Shown one piece after another: positions 1 to 6,209 of a stretch of 7,142 nt of DNA (position 1 is the stretch's first letter; each line of letters begins with the position of its first letter). The DNA lies in the NCBI GenBank assembly GCA_019234035.1, contig JAFALX010000268.1, forward strand, positions 1-7,142. The letters run 5' to 3'. The notes under the pieces were generated by a model. It saw only the letters and a list, made by a program, of their open reading frames with translations, was not told the origin of the DNA and did not search any database. This DNA comes from Candidatus Dormiibacterota bacterium. GTDB lineage: Bacteria > Chloroflexota > Dormibacteria > Aeolococcales > Aeolococcaceae. A program made the position numbers and the translations under genes.

Positions 1-1
1 G

Positions 2-946
2 CACGAGAACCTGAAGACGTTCATCGACGGGTTCCATCACGACGCGCACCCCATGGGCATGCTGCTGTCGACCGTCGGCGCACTGGCCACCTTCTACCCG
101 CAGGCGAGCAACGTGTACGACGAGGACCAGCGGCGCATCTCGATCGCGCGGCTGATCGCCAAGATGCCGACCATCGCGGCGCTGATCTACCGCCACAACG
201 TCGGCCTGCCATACAACATGCCGACGAACGACCTGTCGTATGTCGGCAACTTCCTCAGCATGATGTTCCGCATGGTGGAGCTGCATTACGAGCCGGTGCA
301 GGAGGTGGAACGCGCGCTCGACGTGCTGTTCATCCTGCTCGCCGACCACGAGCAGAACTGCTCCACCAACGCGATGCGCGCGGTGGGTTCCGCTCACCCC
401 GATCCGTACACGACGACGTCGGCGGCGATCGCGGCGCTGTACGGGCAGCTGCAGCACGGCAGCACGGGGCAGGCCGTGGTGAGCATGCTGGAGCGCGTCG
501 GCACGGTCGCACGCGTGGCGACGTTCGTCGACGAGGTGAAGACCAACGGGGAGACGCTGCCCGGATTCGGCCACCCGATCTACCGGCATCAGGATCCCCG
601 CGCGCGCATCATCATGTCGATCGCGGACGAGGTGTTCAGCGTCACACGCCCCTCGCCGCTGCTGCAGGTCGCGCGGGAGCTGGAGCGCATCGCGCTGCAG
701 GACGACTACTTCGTCTCGCGCGGGTTGTTCCCCACCGTCGACTTCTACAGCGGCTTCATCTACCAGGCGCTCGGCATCCCGGTCGAGATGTTCCCGGTGC
801 TGTTCGCTATTCCGCGCACCGCCGGCTGGCTGGCGCAATGGGAGGAGCTGCTGCTCGACCCGGAGCAGGGCATGGTGCGCCCGCGCCAGCTCTACACGGG
901 TCACGCGCTACGCGACTACCTCCCGATCGCCAAGCGCCGCGCCTGA
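2..946 (+). CDS. Citrate synthase family protein, 5'-truncated by window edge
   Basis: The family condenses acetyl-CoA (or propionyl-CoA) with oxaloacetate in the cytoplasm to give citrate (or 2-methylcitrate). The reading frame is open from position 2, so the true start lies upstream and 314 residues are visible. Family blocks in order: FHHDAHPMG near the left edge, ADHEQNCS (His codon at 347), GFGHPIYR (catalytic His codon at 572) followed by DPRA, VDFYSG (catalytic Asp codon at 740), PRTAGW and RPRQLYTG, which carry citrate-binding arginines. The E. coli catalytic residues H305 and D362 are therefore present. The block holding the third catalytic His, normally LHGGAN, reads LQHGSTGQ here: one residue is inserted and Gln sits where His is expected. 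E. coli H226 is replaced by Leu and GFGHR by GFGHP. These changes fit a divergent paralog, so I give no symbol. Family membership is secure; substrate is not. Confidence 0.93.
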   Translation, partial: HENLKTFIDGFHHDAHPMGMLLSTVGALATFYPQASNVYDEDQRRISIARLIAKMPTIAALIYRHNVGLPYNMPTNDLSYVGNFLSMMFRMVELHYEPVQEVERALDVLFILLADHEQNCSTNAMRAVGSAHPDPYTTTSAAIAALYGQLQHGSTGQAVVSMLERVGTVARVATFVDEVKTNGETLPGFGHPIYRHQDPRARIIMSIADEVFSVTRPSPLLQVARELERIALQDDYFVSRGLFPTVDFYSGFIYQALGIPVEMFPVLFAIPRTAGWLAQWEELLLDPEQGMVRPRQLYTGHALRDYLPIAKRRA

Positions 947-1014
947 CGCGGAGTACGCGGCCTCCTCACCGGACCTCCCGCGCGCGTTCACACCGCGTGC
1001 ACAACTCGTGTCGA

Positions 1015-1052
1015 TCCTTGATGGCAGGACACCGACTCACACATCAAGGAGG
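1015..1052 (+). promoter_or_regulatory. Leader hairpin covering a strong ribosome binding site
   Basis: TCCTTGATG (1015-1023) is the exact reverse complement of CATCAAGGA (1042-1050), with an 18-nt loop. The right arm includes the first five bases of the Shine-Dalgarno AAGGAGG (1046-1052), which lies 6 nt before the ATG at 1059. If the leader RNA folds this way, ribosome access to the downstream small membrane protein gene would be limited. The 9-bp match is seen directly; a regulatory role is inference. The loop is long and the stem is partly A/U, so it may be only marginally stable. Confidence 0.5.
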
Positions 1053-1058
1053 TCTGAC

Positions 1059-1406
1059 ATGAACGAGCTGATTCGGCTTTTCTGGAATGCGGCGGCAATC
1101 ACGGGCGCGGTGCTCGTCGGGGTGTTCACTCACGACGCGGGGTTCATCGCCCTGACGTTCTTCGGCGGGCTGATCGTGCCGCGGATGCTCGGCCTCGTGC
1201 CCCGACGGAACTGGCTCGGCTTCGCCGGCCGCGGTGGCTGGGGCCGTGGCGGTTGGGGCGGCGGCTTCGGCCCGGGCGGATGCGGCGGCTGGCAGGGCGG
1301 TGCGAAGGGCGGCCGGTGGCAGCGTTTCGATACCTGGCACCAGGAGGCCCACGGCCGGCCGGCGGCTCCTCCCGCCCAGACCGCGCCGCCTGCGTCGACC
1401 ATCTAG
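1059..1406 (+). CDS. Small Gly/Trp/Arg-rich membrane protein, function unknown
   Basis: I do not recognise a named family for this 115-residue protein. The ATG at 1059 is chosen because AAGGAGG lies 6 nt upstream; the frame stays open upstream of it, but no other start there has such a site. Two hydrophobic segments, about residues 5-24 and 29-47, probably form a membrane hairpin. Residues 57-86 are glycine-rich with repeated Gly-Trp-Gly and Arg-Gly-Gly units and a single Cys. A motif WQRFDTWHQEAHGR follows at 87-100, then a Pro/Ala tail. The WHxxAHG-like ending recalls other small membrane proteins encoded beside two-component systems (from memory, unverified). It lies 73 bp upstream of a response regulator on the same strand, separated by a GC-rich hairpin. 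A role as accessory or output of that signalling pair is plausible but inferred. Confidence 0.8.
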   Translation: MNELIRLFWNAAAITGAVLVGVFTHDAGFIALTFFGGLIVPRMLGLVPRRNWLGFAGRGGWGRGGWGGGFGPGGCGGWQGGAKGGRWQRFDTWHQEAHGRPAAPPAQTAPPASTI

Positions 1407-1434
1407 ACAGACACTCACGGCCGTGGTGGACAGC

Positions 1435-1461
1435 GGAGCGGGGCCATTCGGGCCCCGCTCC
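1435..1461 (+). terminator. Perfect GC-rich hairpin, terminator or attenuator candidate
   Basis: GGAGCGGGGCC (1435-1445) and GGCCCCGCTCC (1451-1461) are exact reverse complements, giving an 11-bp stem with the 5-nt loop ATTCG. It lies 28 bp after the small membrane protein stop and 18 bp before the response regulator start. The sequence after the stem (TCCTACC) is not a T-run, so this is not a classical intrinsic terminator, although high-GC actinobacteria often have U-poor terminator hairpins. It could end the upstream transcript, allow partial read-through into the two-component genes, or protect an RNA 3' end. Confidence 0.65.
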
Positions 1462-1479
1462 TCCTACCATGCGACCGAC

Positions 1480-2169
1480 GTGCGCACGGTCCTGGTGGTC
1501 GATGACGAGCCCGAGATCGTCCGGCTGGTGCGCGATTACCTCGAGAACGCCGGGTTCGCCGTGCTCGAAGCGTCGGACGGCGCACAGGCGCTGCAGGTGG
1601 CGCGGCGGCAGCACCCCGACCTCATCGTTCTCGATCTGACGCTGCCCCAGCTCGACGGGCTCGACGTGGCGCGCACCCTGCGCCAGACCGCGGCGGTGCC
1701 GATCATCATGCTCACGGCGCGTGCCGACGAGGTCGACCGCGTCGCGGGGCTGGAGCTCGGGGCCGACGACTACATCGGCAAGCCGTTCAGCCCGCGTGAG
1801 CTGGTCGCGCGTGTTCGCGCGGTGCTGCGCCGCACCGACGCCGCGCACGGCGGCGACACGATCCTCCATGTCGGCGACGGGCTCACGCTCGACGTGGCCC
1901 GCATGGAGACGCTCGCCGGCAACCGCAGGGTCGACCTCACCGCGACGGAGTTCCAGCTGCTCGCGCACATGGCGCGCCAGCCCGGACGCGTCTTCACCCG
2001 CGCGCAGCTCCTCGACGCTGTGCACGGCGTCGCCGTCGAGTCGTACGAGCGCGCGATCGACGCGCACATCAAGAACATCCGGCGCAAGATCGAGGACGAC
2101 CCGCGCTCGCCAAGGTATCTGCAGACCGTGTTCGGTGTCGGCTACCGGCTCGCCGACCCTGCGGCGTGA
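1480..2169 (+). CDS. OmpR/PhoB-family response regulator
   Basis: This is a cytoplasmic transcription factor of 229 residues, normal for the family. The N-terminal receiver domain (about 2-115) has the acidic pair D8/D9 in VVDDEPE, phosphoacceptor D52 in LDLTLPQLDG, switch Thr79 in IMLTA and the conserved Lys101 in GKPF. A winged-helix DNA-binding domain (about 128-225) follows, with the LTATEFQLL, DAHIKNIRRKI and VFGVGYRL blocks. GTG at 1480 is chosen because it begins three residues before the first receiver strand and no in-frame start lies close upstream. I see no Shine-Dalgarno before it, so it may be leaderless or weakly initiated. Its TGA overlaps the GTG of the histidine kinase, so the two are very probably co-transcribed and translationally coupled. 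The phosphodonor should be that kinase; target genes cannot be read from sequence. Confidence 0.95.
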   Translation: MRTVLVVDDEPEIVRLVRDYLENAGFAVLEASDGAQALQVARRQHPDLIVLDLTLPQLDGLDVARTLRQTAAVPIIMLTARADEVDRVAGLELGADDYIGKPFSPRELVARVRAVLRRTDAAHGGDTILHVGDGLTLDVARMETLAGNRRVDLTATEFQLLAHMARQPGRVFTRAQLLDAVHGVAVESYERAIDAHIKNIRRKIEDDPRSPRYLQTVFGVGYRLADPAA

Positions 2170-3323
2170 GCGAGCAGTTGCCGCGCTGGGACCGGCGCTC
2201 GCGCGAGCGCTGGCGCCGCGCGCCGCCGTGGTGGCCGCAGGGGCAGGAGTGGCCGCCGCGCGGTGCGGACCAGTGGCGCGAGCAGTGGCGGCGCGGCGGG
2301 CAGCGCGCCGTGCGGTGGGGCTGCGCCATCGCGCTCGCGATCGCCGTCATCATCCTCTCGGCGCTCGCCGGTGTCGTCTGGCTGATCCTCAGCGCGCTCG
2401 GTGTCATCGGCTCGGCGCCGCTGGCCAGGATCCCGTCGGGAATCGCGGTGCTGCTCGGCGTCATCGCCGTGATCATCGCGGTGCAGGTGCTGCGGCGCCT
2501 GGGCGAGCCGGCCACGAGCCTCGTCGCTGCTGCGCAGCGCATCGAGGCAGGCGACTACTCCGCGAGAGTCCCGGTGCGCGGTCCGCGCCAGCTGCGCTCG
2601 CTGGCGCGCGCGTTCAACGAGATGAGCAGCCGGCTCGAGGCGGAGGAGGCGCGGCGTCAGACCGTGATCGCCGACGTCGCCCACGAGCTGCGCACGCCGT
2701 TGACGGTGATCCGCGGGCAGACCGAGGCGATCATCGACGGCATCTACACGTACTCACCCGAGCGGTTGACGCCAATACTGGCAGCAACGGACACGCTCGA
2801 GGCGCTCATCGAGGATCTGCGCACCCTGGCGCAGGCGGAGACGGGGGTGCTGCGCCTGCACCGCGAACCCACCGATCTCGGCCTCCTCGTGAACGGCACG
2901 CTCGACGCCTTCCGCGGCACGGCCGCGGAGCAGGGCGTGACGCTGACGGCGAGCATCGCCGACCCGTCTCCGGTCGTCGACGGCGACCCGGTGCGGCTCG
3001 GCAGCGTGCTGCGCAACCTGGTCACCAACGCGCTGCGCCACACGCCGCGGGGCGGGTCCATCGTCGCGGCCGTGGAGGGCAGCGCGGACGGCGCCGTGCA
3101 GCTGACCGTCACCGACAGCGGCGAGGGGATCGCTCCGGAGCTGCTGTCGCGCGTGTTCGACCGCTTCGTGAAGGACCGTTCGTCGCCGGGGTCGGGCCTG
3201 GGGCTGGCGATCGTGCGCGACATCGTCGAGGCGCACGGCGGCAGCGTCGTCGCGCGCAACAACCCGGCCGGCGGCGCGACCCTGGAGGTGACCCTGCCCG
3301 CGGCCGTCGCGGACGCCGGCTGA
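2166..3323 (+). CDS. Membrane sensor histidine kinase (HAMP-HisKA-HATPase_c)
   Basis: This 385-residue protein is the likely partner of the response regulator just upstream; its GTG start shares 4 nt (GTGA) with that gene's stop region. Order of parts: a cytoplasmic tail of about 50 residues rich in Arg, Trp and Pro, with PPWWPQGQEWPPRG at 20-33; TM1 about 52-76; a very short external loop; TM2 about 91-109; a HAMP linker about 111-163; HisKA with phosphoacceptor His173 in VAHELRTPLT; then the ATPase with N-box RNLVTNALRHTP (281-294), G1 DSGEGI (317-322), FDRF, and G2 GSGLGLAIV (342-350). All residues expected for kinase activity are present. The two TM helices with almost no extracytoplasmic domain suggest sensing in or at the membrane, or through a partner such as the small membrane protein upstream. 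The signal is unknown. Confidence 0.95.
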   Translation: MSEQLPRWDRRSRERWRRAPPWWPQGQEWPPRGADQWREQWRRGGQRAVRWGCAIALAIAVIILSALAGVVWLILSALGVIGSAPLARIPSGIAVLLGVIAVIIAVQVLRRLGEPATSLVAAAQRIEAGDYSARVPVRGPRQLRSLARAFNEMSSRLEAEEARRQTVIADVAHELRTPLTVIRGQTEAIIDGIYTYSPERLTPILAATDTLEALIEDLRTLAQAETGVLRLHREPTDLGLLVNGTLDAFRGTAAEQGVTLTASIADPSPVVDGDPVRLGSVLRNLVTNALRHTPRGGSIVAAVEGSADGAVQLTVTDSGEGIAPELLSRVFDRFVKDRSSPGSGLGLAIVRDIVEAHGGSVVARNNPAGGATLEVTLPAAVADAG

Positions 3324-3326
3324 TCC

Positions 3327-4517
3327 TCAGCGGCGCGCGGCCTCTCGTTCCGGTTCCGAAGCAGCGCTCGCCGATCCATTGGACGGCGCGGCCGGAGCCG
3401 GCGTTCCCGGCCGAATCCGCGACATGCGCGCGCGAATCCCCCCGCCGGAACGGCCGTCGCGGTGCGGCAGATAGGAGCGGTCGCCGATCCAGGGCGCGGG
3501 TGGCACCTCGAGGGCACGGCTGACGAGGTTCAGCCAGCCGCCGTAACCGGCCCGCAGCCGGTGGAACTCCTCCCACGCCTTGTCGAGGTCGCGCAGCGCG
3601 TAGCCCGCACGCTCGAGGCGTGCCGCCGCCTCGTCGAACTCGAAGCGCTCCACGCTGGCCGCCGGGTGCGGGTCGATGCCGAGGTTGCTGCGGACGTCCT
3701 CGACGAAGTGATCGCCGATCTTGAACATCAGCCGCGCCGGGCCCTGCGGGCCGCCCTCGATGGTGCTGAGGACCAGCGTCGCCGCGTCCATGACCGCACC
3801 GAACGAGTTCGACCACGCCTCGTTGTCGTGGCTCGAGCGGAAGAAGAACAGGATCGGATACGCGAGGTGGCTCTCGAGCACCTCCGCGGTCCACGCCTGC
3901 CACGTGCTGAAGGTGGTCGCCAGCTGCTCGGGCATGTGGAACTTGGCGCACACCTCGAGCAGCTGCACGCCGGTGGGCGGTGCGCCGGCAAGGGCGTCGA
4001 GCGCGACGACGGCCGTCTCGCGCCGCTGGAACGCGCCGAAGAGCGAGAACAGCAGCGTGACCACGAGCGCGAACAACCCGAAGCCGGCGGCCGCCTGGAA
4101 CACCGAGAGGATCTCGGTGACCGCACTCGTCGACTGCGTGCTGCCCACGCCGAAGGCGAGCAGCCTTCCGGCCGAGAAGTACAGCGTCGCCCCGAACGAT
4201 CCCGGCTGCGGCCGCAGGCCGTCGTGCAGGCCGCTGTACAGCAGGGCGAAGCCGAGGATGAATAGAAACCCCCACGTGACCAGCAGCACCACCACCATGA
4301 ACGGGGCGAACACCGCCAGCGCGGCCTCGCGGGCCTGCAGCTGCTTGCGGCGACGGGCGACGTTGCGCCAGCCGAGCCAGGCAACGCGGACGAAGTCGGT
4401 GCTGAAGCGGATGCGCCCGACCGCGGGGCGCGGCGTCAGCACCGACTGGAACAGGTCGTAGATCGTCGCGACGAGCAGAAGCGAGCCGAGCGCGATCCAC
4501 AGAGCGTCGAGTGCCAT
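3327..4517 (-). CDS. 2-TM-type ion-channel-like membrane protein with altered filter
   Basis: This 396-residue protein resembles bacterial proteins annotated as potassium channel family or Ion_trans_2, recognised from the pore layout and a following block RRETAVVALDALAGAPPTG (166-184). Hydrophobic segments: about 4-22, 73-97 and 134-163. Between the last two lies a pore-helix-like stretch (108-121, with TLYFSAGRL) and the filter position AFGVGS (121-126), where K+ channels have TxGYGD or TxGFGD. Thr, Tyr/Phe and Asp are all replaced, so K+ selectivity is doubtful. Residues 185-340 form a large cytoplasmic region rich in conserved-looking aromatic and acidic residues, and the last 45 residues are low-complexity Arg/Ala/Pro/Ser. 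The ATG at 4517 is used; no clear Shine-Dalgarno precedes it. It is convergent with the kinase (3 bp between stops) and divergent from the cation transporter. Ion and role are unknown. Confidence 0.8.
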   Translation of the reverse strand: MALDALWIALGSLLLVATIYDLFQSVLTPRPAVGRIRFSTDFVRVAWLGWRNVARRRKQLQAREAALAVFAPFMVVVLLVTWGFLFILGFALLYSGLHDGLRPQPGSFGATLYFSAGRLLAFGVGSTQSTSAVTEILSVFQAAAGFGLFALVVTLLFSLFGAFQRRETAVVALDALAGAPPTGVQLLEVCAKFHMPEQLATTFSTWQAWTAEVLESHLAYPILFFFRSSHDNEAWSNSFGAVMDAATLVLSTIEGGPQGPARLMFKIGDHFVEDVRSNLGIDPHPAASVERFEFDEAAARLERAGYALRDLDKAWEEFHRLRAGYGGWLNLVSRALEVPPAPWIGDRSYLPHRDGRSGGGIRARMSRIRPGTPAPAAPSNGSASAASEPEREAARR

Positions 4518-4614
4518 GTGGCGGGAGCGTACACGCGCTCGCGGCGCGGTGACAGGGGCGACCCGGGGCCGCGCCCTCTGATCGGGCCCGCGACGGCGAT
4601 GGGATCATCAGGGC
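4518..4614. promoter_or_regulatory. Divergent intergenic region between channel-like and CDF genes
   Basis: This 97-bp gap must hold the start signals of the two genes that diverge from it. It is very GC-rich. I see no convincing -35/-10 pair on either strand and no clear metal-regulator operator. A 7-bp inverted repeat (GGCGCGG and CCGCGCC) is present but could be chance at this composition. Confidence 0.4.
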
Positions 4615-5550
4615 GTGACGTGTGACGAGGCGCCGGGGCTCGGCCCTGCACCGCGCGTGGGCCCTGGGGACGCCGGCCGCCTCTGGGCCGCGCTGGGTCT
4701 GCTGCTGGGCTTCATGGCGGCGGAGGTCGTGGTCGGCGTGCTCTCGCGCTCGCTCGCGCTGATCTCCGACGCCGGGCACATGCTCGCGGACGCAGGCGCC
4801 CTCGGCCTCGCGCTGCTCGCCATGCACCTGGCGATCCGTCCGCCGAGCGGCGGTTTGACGTACGGCCTGCGCCGCGCCGAGATCCTCTCCGGCCTCGTCA
4901 GCGGCATCACGCTGCTGGTGATCGCCGCGCTCATCGTGTTCGAGGCGGCCGTCCGGCTCGCCTCGGCACCCGCGGTCAGCGCTGGTTGGATGCTCGGCAC
5001 AGCTCTTGCCGGCGCGCTCGTCAACACGCTGGCCGTGCGTCAGCTGGCGCACATGTCGCGGCAGAGCCTCAACGTGCGCGGCGCGCACCAGCACGTGCTC
5101 ACCGATCTCTACGCGTTCATCGCCACGGCGATCGCCGCCGTCGTCATCCTCGCGACGGGCTGGTCGCGTGCCGACGCGGTGGCCGCGCTGCTCGTGGTGG
5201 TGCTGATGTCGATCGCCGGAGTCGGGCTGATCAAGGAGGCCGTGCTCGTGCTGCTCGAGGCGGCGCCCGCAGGCCTCAGCACGGACGCGATCGTCACGAT
5301 GATGCGAAGCCATCCGCTCGTGGTGGACGTGCACGACTTCCATCTGTGGGAGATCACCTCCGGCATGCCCGCGCTGTCTGCACACGTGCTGGTCGCGCCC
5401 GGCGAGGACTGCCACGCGGTGCGTCGCGAGCTGGAGGGCTCGTTGCACGACGGCTTCGACATCGACCACACGACGCTGCAGCTGGATCACGCGCCGCGCC
5501 CCGTGACCGTGCGCGTGCAGCCACTGTCGGACCGCTCTCGGGTGCGCTGA
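4615..5550 (+). CDS. Cation diffusion facilitator (CzcD/ZitB-type metal exporter)
   Basis: CDF proteins are homodimeric inner-membrane antiporters that export Zn2+ and often Cd2+ or Co2+ in exchange for protons. At 311 residues this one has normal length. Hydrophobic segments lie at about 25-45, 48-70, 90-112, 124-142, 162-181 and 186-206, matching six TM helices. Transport-site motifs are the TM2 SDAGHMLAD (H55, D59) and TM5 HVLTD (H160, D164), the His/Asp arrangement of zinc-transporting CDFs. The C-terminal cytoplasmic domain (about 215-295) has the family blocks VHDFHLWEITSG (239-250), ALSAHV and IDHTTLQL. GTG at 4615 is taken as start; an in-frame GTG at 4657 is also possible, and neither has a strong ribosome site. 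It is divergent from the channel-like gene and convergent with padR (7 bp between stops). Metal specificity is inferred from the family. Confidence 0.93.
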   Translation: MTCDEAPGLGPAPRVGPGDAGRLWAALGLLLGFMAAEVVVGVLSRSLALISDAGHMLADAGALGLALLAMHLAIRPPSGGLTYGLRRAEILSGLVSGITLLVIAALIVFEAAVRLASAPAVSAGWMLGTALAGALVNTLAVRQLAHMSRQSLNVRGAHQHVLTDLYAFIATAIAAVVILATGWSRADAVAALLVVVLMSIAGVGLIKEAVLVLLEAAPAGLSTDAIVTMMRSHPLVVDVHDFHLWEITSGMPALSAHVLVAPGEDCHAVRRELEGSLHDGFDIDHTTLQLDHAPRPVTVRVQPLSDRSRVR

Positions 5551-5557
5551 TCGGGAG

Positions 5558-6025
5558 TCAGACCGTCGCAGCCGGCTGGGTCTCGGCGAGGACGCGACGA
5601 TCCGCGTCGCCGTTGCTGCCATTGACGTCGTTGCCGGCGGGCAGGTCCTGTCCCTCGCGAAAGCGGCCCAGGAACGCCTGTATGAGTTCGCCGGCCTGTT
5701 CCAGGCTCGTCGCCCAACGGCACAGAAGCTGACGCCCAAGGTCGGTGGCGACGTATCGCCGGCGTCGCGGACCGCTCGGCGATCGCTCCCATTGCGATGA
5801 CACAAGTCCGCCTGACTCCATCACGTTGAGCGCGCGATAGATGGAGCCATGGTCGGCGGCGCCCACGCCGAATGCCGCCAATCGTTGCACGAGCTCATAG
5901 CCGTACGCGGGCTGCTCGTCGATGAGCAGCAGCAGGCCGGGCGTCAGGAATTGTTTGGGCAGAAAGACGCGGGGCGCTTCAGCTTTCGCCGCCCGGTTGT
6001 GGTCAAGCAGTGGGGGCTGACCCAC
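5558..6025 (-). CDS. PadR-family transcriptional regulator
   Basis: This is probably a dimeric DNA-binding repressor. The winged helix runs from QFLTPGLLLLIDEQPAYGYEL through GSIYRALNVMESGGLV to the wing RRRRYVATDLGRQLL, followed by a helix (WATSLEQAGELIQAFLGRF) typical of the PadR dimerisation region. The layout is closest, from memory, to PadR proteins labelled poly-beta-hydroxybutyrate-responsive repressor. The frame is open to a GTG at 6175, but I prefer GTG 6025 (155 residues). It has GAAGAGG 11 nt upstream, the homologous core starts shortly after it, and by hand count third-position GC is about 76% in the next 50 codons against about 48% in the 50 codons before it. The longer start would also sit inside the repeat array. 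The gene diverges from the hydrogenase gene, an obvious candidate target. The ligand is unknown. Confidence 0.88.
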   Translation of the reverse strand: MGQPPLLDHNRAAKAEAPRVFLPKQFLTPGLLLLIDEQPAYGYELVQRLAAFGVGAADHGSIYRALNVMESGGLVSSQWERSPSGPRRRRYVATDLGRQLLCRWATSLEQAGELIQAFLGRFREGQDLPAGNDVNGSNGDADRRVLAETQPAATV

Positions 6026-6140
6026 AGCAGCAAGTACCTCTTCACTCAGCAGAAACAGACGGCCGCTGGACGCCGAGTATAGGGGCGCTCGCAGAAACGA
6101 TGCACGTTGTTGCGTCGTGTATTTAGCAGCCGCGACTAGA

Positions 6141-6209
6141 TGCCGTTGCCACCTATCGGTAGGTGCTGTTGACACTTATTGGTAGGTGCCGTTTCAACAT
6201 ATTGACTCG
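6141..6209. repeat. 23-bp tandem repeat, 2 good copies plus a decayed third, with palindromes
   Basis: Units start at 6141, 6164 and 6187, exactly 23 bp apart, each opening with TGCYGTT. The first two match at 19 of 23 positions by hand count; the third (6187-6209) matches the first at about 15. The first two each end in a palindromic half that reads into the next unit: CACCTATCGGTAGGTG (6150-6165), with perfect 6-bp arms, and CACTTATTGGTAGGTG (6173-6188), with one arm mismatch. Tandem dyads at a fixed pitch between divergent regulator and target genes look like operators for a dimeric protein, most simply the adjacent PadR protein. The pattern is seen directly; the binding protein is inferred. 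Confidence 0.8.
6169..6174 (+). promoter_or_regulatory. Candidate -35 element for the hydrogenase promoter
   Basis: TTGACA is a perfect sigma-70-type -35 hexamer 141 bp before the hydrogenase ATG, at the junction of the two palindromes. The expected -10 position (about 6192-6197) reads TTTCAA, a poor match; CATATT at 6198-6203 is better but too far away. The call is therefore tentative. If real, a protein bound to the repeats would block this promoter. Confidence 0.35.

Noticed and set aside
1469..1471. ATG just upstream of the response regulator as its start
   Set aside because: It is out of frame with the receiver domain; GTG 1480 is in frame and fits the usual N-terminus.
1144..2067. A 307-codon minus-strand frame opposite the response regulator
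   Set aside because: No recognisable domain, and it lies opposite a regulator with all catalytic residues intact.
3319..3331. Inverted repeat GCTGA-TCC-TCAGC across the two convergent stop codons as a bidirectional terminator
   Set aside because: Only 5 bp with no T-run, and facing TGA stops create a short palindrome automatically.
1721..3523. A 600-codon plus-strand frame through the response regulator and kinase
   Set aside because: It is the off-frame shadow of two well-supported genes, giving Arg/Ala/Ser-rich sequence without motifs.
4540..4575. GGCGCGG/CCGCGCC dyad in the channel-CDF gap as a metal-regulator operator
   Set aside because: Short and pure G/C in very GC-rich DNA, with no nearby metal regulator gene; chance is a sufficient explanation.
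3109..5805. An 898-codon open frame on the minus strand spanning parts of the kinase, channel, CDF and padR genes
   Set aside because: Its translation is low-complexity Arg/Ala/Pro/His with no domain, and it overlaps genes with clear family motifs in other frames; long antisense frames are common in GC-rich DNA.
5849..6082. A 77-codon plus-strand frame opposite padR
   Set aside because: It opposes the conserved PadR helix-turn-helix coding region, has no ribosome site that I can see and no recognisable motif.
6141..6209. The 23-bp repeats as a CRISPR array or mobile-element ends
   Set aside because: Units are contiguous without spacers, there are only two good copies, each is internally palindromic, and no cas, transposase or integrase gene is present; an operator array fits better.
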